DNA of 64,000 nucleotides from Gracilaria domingensis. Lineage: Eukaryota; Rhodophyta; Florideophyceae; Gracilariales; Gracilariaceae. How positions within the stretch are numbered: the first letter of the stretch is position 1; the number at the start of each line of letters is the position of its first letter. This document shows, one piece after another, positions 57,416-64,000 of the stretch. The notes under the pieces are model-generated. The model saw only the letters and a list, made by a program, of their open reading frames with translations. It was not told where the DNA came from and made no database searches. The position numbers and the translations under genes were made by a program. Location: NCBI GenBank assembly GCA_022539475.1, contig VCMS01000012.1, positions 515,755 to 579,754 of the forward strand. The letters are read 5' to 3'.

Positions 57416-59440
57416 GAGCATTGGAGAGGATACAGAGGATATAAGGGGAAGGCTGTTCTGTTCGCTTTTCAAGAGGAAGGAATATATGTGAACCATGTGG
57501 AAGCATAGGTGCTTCGCAACAAATACCATACTGTGTCGTATCTTGGACGAGAGATTGCTGACGCATGCGAGAAGTGCCGAGAGTTATCGGGGGGGGCCTT
57601 TCAAGAAAGAACTTGCGGCTTGTCATACCGTCTGCTGCGATTAAGATATCGCATCAACCGATCTGTGGAAATGGAAGATTATATTGTTATAGTTGAAAGC
57701 AGGTTGGCGCAGCTGTAAAGAGTTGAACAAATGACCGAATGCCTTGTTTCGACCGAAGACAGCTTCATTGGAAGCAGGGCGCTGAACCTACCGTGGAATC
57801 GGGATGGCGAGCGTACCGAGGCAGGCTTGCCAGGTAAACGGCAGGACTCGGGCTGTACGTTCGTCTACACGTTACTGTGGCGAAAAGGGGGTTCTATCAT
57901 GGAAAGCAATGACATCACCGTATCTACTCAACTGTACCTGAACGCACCGTTCGGCGGATTTTACTGGAACGAAAACTGGGCGAGACGCACAGTATTTACG
58001 AGCTAATTGTCCCGCACCATCACGAGAAGTAACTCTAACCCGTGTTTCTGATGCGGGTCGAGAGTTCAGATTGTTTGTTCTGCATCTACGTTCGTGCGCT
58101 TCGAAAGGCTTGCGAGAACTGTGGAATAATTGAGGTACTCGTTGACGAGCGAGGAGGCTCGGAACGCGAGCCAAAATGAAGTAGTATGCTTCCTGTACGA
58201 TGATATGTCAGAGTATGGTCCAACTTGACGATACGAGAATCCGAACAGAATGCATGAAGGTTACGAGAATTCGAATCGTTAAAAGTGTAAAGGAACAAGT
58301 TTATGCAGACACATCAACCCGTGATCGTCCTAACTTGGGGACAATTTACCGATGTTGTATGAGAGGTCGATCAGATATGACGAGGAAGAAGGAGATGATG
58401 AGAACATGTACGACGCCCATCGTGACGATGAAACCATTGCCAGAAATATCTACCGTCAGCAATTCCAGGCTGCAATAGACAGAAAAGAACCCACAGGTAT
58501 ACGAGGAATGTAGTGACACGGAGACCCGCACGAATGTCGGTGGCGAGCAGGAAAAGAGTGGCATGGTGACGATATTCCATTTGCGTCATATGGAACTGAT
58601 TGCTCTGGATGAGGCTGTTTTCCACCTAGACATTGACGGCGCTGACTACTGATGTTAAAGGAGAACTCGGTTTAACAAGCGCGAAGTGAGAAGGCAACAT
58701 GGCAGTGAAAGTAGCCTATGATCGGAAAGCGAGCAGATGAAGAAGCTGATGATGGTGATGGTGACCGAATGAATGAGAAAGAGTAGCGCACAAGTCGGAG
58801 CCGGGAATAGACGGTAATCAACTTCCACTGAGAGAAAAGTGCAATTGTGGATAGTAAAAGTGTTAACCTTGTTGACTTAATGCAAGCATGTCCTTCTTTT
58901 AGCATGGAGGACTAGAATACCGCCCCTTCAGATAATATAGTTACTTCAGGAACATACTGAGAGTAAACATTTGTGAGAGGTAAACATCTGTCCAGGAATG
59001 GATACAGATCTTACCCTATACAGTTGGCTGGAAGAATGAGATACACTGTCCAGTATACTGAATTCTACTACTGATAATAGTGTTAGATACATCTGAAAAC
59101 AATGGTTTTCCGGATTAGGAACTAGTGCTGAAGGGGCTGGCGGTTTCCAGGGCTCAACGTTAAGCTCTGAGATCATTGCAATACTGCGCATAACGGTAAG
59201 ATGCAGCAGACGCCAGTAATAGCACTATTTCAAAAAATATATAGGTAAAAACCTGTCCAGAGCATTAATGATCTCTTGGATACCAAAATAATCGACAATT
59301 TCCAAGTGAACTGAAAGTATGAGAAGATTAAGTCAGGATGGGAAGAGAACGAACTCCAAACCAACAAACCGTTTCCCTTTCTGCTAAGAAATTGAGACAG
59401 CTATCCTGGAATAACAGTCCGGCATGTTCATAGACTACAA
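57416..59440. other. Intergenic, short unrelated frames
   Basis: Frames of 70-100 codons on both strands without motifs. Confidence 0.35.
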
Positions 59441-59464
59441 TGACAGAAACAAAAAATTCTGACG

Positions 59465-59860
59465 GTCACCATTACGATGACGAAATGCAGAACGACGTCC
59501 TGCGTTTTGGCACCAACTGTCCTGCATTCTGGGAAATGCCTGACAGTCACCATGACAGTGACGAAATGCAGGACGATGTCCTGCGTTCTTGCAACAACTG
59601 TCCTGCACTCTGGTAAATGTCTGACAGTCACCATTTCAGTGAAGAAATGCAGGACGATGTCCTGCGTTTTGCCAACAACTGTCCTGCACTCTGGTAAAAT
59701 GTCTGACAGTCAACCATTACAGTGACAAAATGCAGGATGACGTTCTGCTTTATGACAACAACTGTTTGCATTCTGGCAAATGCCTGACAGTCAACCATTA
59801 CAGTGACAAAATGCAGGACAAGGTCATGCGTTTTGACAACAACTGTCATTCAACGAAAGG
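59465..59860. repeat. Array of palindrome-containing repeats, locus 2
   Basis: Five units of about 80 bp share CAGTGACGAAATGCAGGACG then ATGTCCTGCGTTTTG, CAACAACTGTCCTGC and AATGCCTGACAGTCACCAT. The palindromic core GCAGGAC-GAT-GTCCTGC is the same design as at 45 kb, and the flank GTGACAAAATGCAGGACG matches GTAACAAAATGCAGGACG there. Confidence 0.92.
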
Positions 59861-60685
59861 AAAAATGCTTTAAAACTTCCACAAAAAAAACCATGTGGTT
59901 CCTGTCCTGTTCGAAGACCCTTCGGAGAATTAACTACCGAGTTCAATCGAGAATTTCCCGGTTTCCTACGATCAAAGGCGACGATAAAATTTAAATAATG
60001 GTAAACTGTCCATATCCACCAAGTAATAATTAAAAACAGCTCGTTAGCGACAATCTTTTATTTAAATTACCCAAATATATTCCATTTTTACTCGCTTTGT
60101 GTTTCAGGTCATGCAATACATCCGCTGATATTCCAAGCCGGAGGTTTTGCTCTAAAACATTGGAACAAGAGCTGTGACGGGTATGACTTTCATGAGGAGG
60201 TAGACTTGAATATCGCAAAAGCGAAAATTATATTATAATAATAAATGCACTGATAGTGTCTAAAATGGAAACATACAGCTGGAAGCAGTGAAATTTGCAG
60301 AGATGGCGATGAGCTACTGATGGTTGATTAGAAGGTGCGCGACAAGCGCATGGTGATTGGGTCGAGTTGAGCGAAGGGAAAAAGTGGGAGTGATGGATAC
60401 GAGGAATGACAAGAAAGTTAGCTCGAGCAAGTATCCCTTCGGGGGTAGCGGTAAACGTGTCACTGGTGCTGGTGGTCATGTCGCCGGACATGGCCAAAAC
60501 CCATTTCGTTTTCGGCGCAGGAGTGGCTGCAACGCTTTAATTTTACTAATTTTTTGTGGGGGTCAAATGACACAACTTCCCAAAAACGAAATGGATTTCT
60601 ACCCTCTTGGAGCACAAAGGGGGTACACCCTCACCTGTGCCATCCGGCGCCACTTTCGCTTTACTGCGCATGGGTTCGGGGTCAA

Positions 60686-60785
60686 ATATCTGACAGTTAC
60701 CATTACAGTGACGAAATGCAGGTCGACGTCCTGGATTCTGGCAAATGTCCGACAGACGCGATTACACTAACGAAATGCGAACTAC
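60686..60785. repeat. Palindrome-containing repeat, locus 3
   Basis: One and a half units: ATCTGACAGTTACCATTACA, then GTGACGAAATGCAGGTCGAC, then GTCCTGGATTCTGGCAAATG. It combines the locus 2 flank with the locus 1 word CCTGGATTC. Confidence 0.85.
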
Positions 60786-61091
60786 GACCATTATTCGTGC
60801 TAAGCCCTGACAACAACCTTATAGTTCTGAAATGCAAGACGTCGTATTGGATTTCGGAAAACGCTTCGAAGTAAAAATAGAAATTTTAGCTCGAAATGAA
60901 CGCAAGAAGAGGGACGTTGTGGCTCGTGAATTTCATGACGAGGTAGTTTGAAGGTAACAACAAAAATAATATAATATGAATGAAGGCACTGAAGATTTCT
61001 ATATATTTAGAATAAGGGGTTTGGAAATTATTTTTTGATACATATTGGGTTACGGCAGCCATTATGGAAGCCCATGGAGTTTACGGCTGCG

Positions 61092-61251
61092 TTCTTGGAT
61101 ACTAAATAAACACGGTATGTTGGGAATCGCGGAAGCACAAAAATGTTCCTCACTGGGGAGCCGAGTTTGCTTCTCGGATATTAAATAAAACACGGTATTG
61201 TTGGCAATTGCGGAAGCACAAATGTTCCTCACTGGGAGCCGAGTTTGCTGG
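61092..61251. repeat. ~80-bp tandem duplication
   Basis: Two adjacent copies share GGATA-TAAATAAA-CACGGTAT, GGAAGCACAA and ATGTTCCTCACTGG then AGCCGAGTTTGCT, with small indels. Confidence 0.93.
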
Positions 61252-62609
61252 AAAGATTAACGCTTTGACATACTGACACCAATAACTTAATTACGTACGC
61301 ATTCACTCTAACAGACTTGGTACATACACGGCAGGGTCAAGCAAATGATCAGAAAAGTTTATTCTCCAGAAAAACTGTACTCTCGCTCCGTACCATAGTA
61401 CTGAGATGAAACGGGAACGGACTGAACCACACAGTCGTAAGCAAATTCAATCTTTCCCCGGAATGACGTTCAGACGAATCAATGTAACCTGAACTCTCAC
61501 GCAATACCGTCATCTTCGCTCCGCACCATAACCAAAGGCCGACGGCGCAAATGAAAGAAGTAGTAAAGAAACAAATCATTACCGACTATGGTCACAAAGA
61601 GGCTCACATAGACGGCGCATGAGAGTAGTAACAAGTTGAACAATAGCGTGCGGTGAGTGTTCGCTGAAGAATGGCCCTTGCGCGAAAAACAACCCCAGGC
61701 AGAGTAATGGACCAAAGTTCCACAGAATAGGCGCTCCTGGCATATCGCCTGTGAGACTACAACGGGTACAGAAGCCAATCTCAAAGGAGTGTGCCTCTCC
61801 GACCCTGGAATTCTAGATACTGAAGAGGATCCACCTGCGAATGTCAGAATGGCACGCAGGCGTTATGTTGTTGAGGACATGGTATGACTTACGAAGGAAA
61901 AAGGTGGGTGAGGTTTGAAAAGGAATGAGGTATGTTGTTTTACTTGCGAACGGACTGAATGAAAGCAATATTATCTGAGAGAGCAACCCAGTTCCAACAG
62001 CTGACAAGCCGAAACGCGAATCCTTTACAGCACTGACCGATCGAAAGCGCTGATGAACCGAGCGTCTATAATAAATACTTCTTACTAGAGCAGCTAATCC
62101 AAGTCACCGCGAAAAAAACTGTTTATGACAATGTTTTGAACCAGAATATTGCTCACTACATGGAATTAATGACAGATCCATAAATTTCACCAGGTATAGC
62201 CCAGTACGCGTGTTTATATAATATGTACTACACATCGTCTAGATAAAAGACTCCGATTGGCCTCTGTATTACAACTCTCTCGCCTTGGTGAATTGAGGGC
62301 GATGTGACAATCCTAGACAGCGGGAATGAGTCACTGAACAATGGCCTAGCAGTGGAGTCGAAAAGCTCATGCGACCATTCTATAAAATATGGATGGCGCA
62401 GAGGACAGCACTCCTCAGAGAATACGGAACTCTATCATTGGTGTACAATGAACATGATGATAGCATGCTTCTGATATAAGAACATATTCGAGCTTATGCG
62501 CAACAAGTGCACGCGCACCAGACAATGTACGGCCTATACTGCGTATTAAACACGATACTTACGATACTAGATCCTTCGCGTTTATTGACGCGTCGAAAGT
62601 CTAAAAGTC

Positions 62610-63115
62610 TTCGTAGTCTCTTCAGTCTACACTGCCTCTACCACCAAATCTTATACTACAGTTCCAGGCGCTGTCCAGCGGTTCAATCCGGGCAAAGATG
62701 CGAGTCCTCCACCGGCTATGATGGGAATTATTAGACCGCGGCGAAAAAAATATGCTGTTTGCACAAACTGATAGATCTTAGTACCAGCCCAAAAACCGTC
62801 GGAGAAAATGATCCTTACAAAGCCTATTAGCAAAGACTGCCTCATGTCATTTCACTTACCAAATACTAATCCTCGCCGAGCATGACCGCGTCAAAGATGA
62901 ATGTTTGGTGTCTCTATACTCTACCATTGCTACACCACCACGAATATATATATTCCCAGCTGGCCAGCGTTGAGCTGAGCCACAATATGCGTGTCCCCCC
63001 ATGCTGTGAGCAGATTTATTAGCCACGCGGAAAAAAGGATTCGCCAACTTAACTTTAGTACCCAACCGTGTCAAAAAACCTGAATATTACTAGCGGGTTA
63101 CAAGACTGCCTCGTC
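62610..63115. repeat. Old ~300-bp direct duplication
   Basis: About 62612-62830 and 62900-63115 align in order: GTCTCT, a CTACC-CCACCA word, GG(C)CCAGCG, TATTAG-CC-CGG, GCGGAAAAAA, TTAGTACC(C)A, AAGACTGCCTC. Similarity is moderate. The left copy contains GGTTCAATCC, a B-box-like word, so a tRNA-derived unit is possible. Confidence 0.5.
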
Positions 63116-64000
63116 ACGTGCATATAACTGCACATAATATCTGGAACCATTCAAATGCATATCGCCGTATCGACTAACAAGACCCTCGCTTTGAAAGCTC
63201 CCAGATAGCTTGAATAACGTGACGAAAAGCATACATTAAACACAAACGTGACCACCACACGTGGAGGAGAATTTCGTCTTTTTACCTGGACGAGGCGAAG
63301 CTTTTTCTAGTACAGCGTGTCAGAAAAGATAGAGAAAATACCATTCAGTGGTCTCTCTCTTTTCACAGAGAAGCAAATAGCACTTAGCATGGGACGTAAA
63401 GAGCAGAAACAGTAACTATAGAGAAAAATACTAGAGATTGTTAACACCTGTACGACGAAAAGAATTTCGATAAGCGGTAAAGAAATATTATAAGAAGGGC
63501 AGTAAGAGAAATAAATAAGGAGTAAACAATAATTGGAGTTGAAATACAAGTAGATTGTAAGAACTCCAACTTTGTGTCACGTGCTGTACATAGTAAGACG
63601 GTGAAAATGGACCTCACAATATAAACTACGGAGTGTATTGCATCAACATTTTGGCCCCATGGTTGCGTGGGCATAGGCGAAACCACGAATTAGAAATACC
63701 AATCTTTCTAAGAATTTGTGTGAAAATATAAGGAAGATGCACATAACACGCGCCTTAACGAAATTTGATATTCTTAGACAAAAGCAACTTACACTGCCAT
63801 GATTCTGCGCCCAATAATAATACATTGGAATTGAACAAGATTAGTTTTGCACGAAAGCAAAAAATTTGTTAATATTTTGAAAATTGCACACATGGTGGGC
63901 AAAACGTGACCAAGGTAGTGACACGATAGTTGCACGTGCAGAAAGGGAGTGAAGAAATTACATGAAGCGTTTAAGGTGTGGGAAAAGCACATAAATCAAA
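63116..64000. other. AT-rich end of window, nothing recognised
   Basis: Short frames only, rich in Ile, Leu, Phe and Ser as expected from base composition. Confidence 0.4.

Noticed and set aside
1-64000. Frameshifts as noise from an error-prone assembly
   Set aside because: Long intact frames (41103-42386, 49539-50723) exist, and catalytic residues are lost by substitution in other genes. Noise may add some breaks but does not explain the pattern.

Overview
This is eukaryotic nuclear DNA, not a prokaryotic locus. It has no operons, and every recognisable gene belongs to a eukaryotic family: plant-type pyruvate phosphate dikinase, spliceosomal SF3B2, assimilatory nitrate reductase, a probable SAC3/GANP protein, Ulp1-like protease, CACTA transposase, a chromodomain Ty3/gypsy element and a tyrosine recombinase. 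Nitrate reductase plus pyruvate phosphate dikinase, with no clear introns, suggests an alga (perhaps a red alga) or a stramenopile. That placement is inference.

Layout. 1-23 kb is a gene graveyard. Diverged host-gene pieces lie among transposon debris: PPDK (minus, cut by the left edge), SF3B2 (plus), a GC-rich 1.2 kb island with a broken minus frame, nitrate reductase (plus), a CACTA-like transposase (minus, 7.9-9.7 kb), several unidentified decayed frames, a RING remnant, an AAA+-like scrap and a SAC3/GANP-like remnant. Almost all carry in-frame stops, frameshifts or lost active-site residues. 23-25.8 kb is AT-rich with no recognisable gene. 25.8-37.0 kb is an 11.2 kb chromovirus-type Ty3/gypsy element with two similar LTRs, gag, protease, RT, RNase H, integrase and a C-terminal chromodomain. 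It is inactivated by stops, frameshifts, a nested insertion and loss of an integrase catalytic Asp. 37-43 kb holds a GC-rich hairpin block and one long intact minus-strand frame (427 codons from ATG) that I cannot identify. 43-49.4 kb is repeat-dominated: a 9-bp minisatellite, an array of palindrome-containing repeats, a tRNA-derived SINE-like unit, a ~105-bp tandem repeat and a ~426-bp satellite.

49.5-51.95 kb holds what I consider the most interesting object: a decayed tyrosine-recombinase gene with a long charged N-terminal region, a core-binding-like domain, a box-I-like GGQRPQ motif and a C-terminal Tyr motif. It starts beside the satellite, just downstream of a TATA-like box. 53.3-54.9 kb carries a Ulp1/C48-type cysteine protease gene (minus) with the H-D-Q-C residues visible but frameshifts between them. 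55-64 kb is AT-rich and mostly non-coding. It contains a second and third locus of the same palindrome repeat family (59.5 and 60.7 kb) and two further tandem duplications.

No set of genes here forms a working host pathway. The coherent units are mobile elements. All assignments come from reading motifs by eye; no alignment or search was run.
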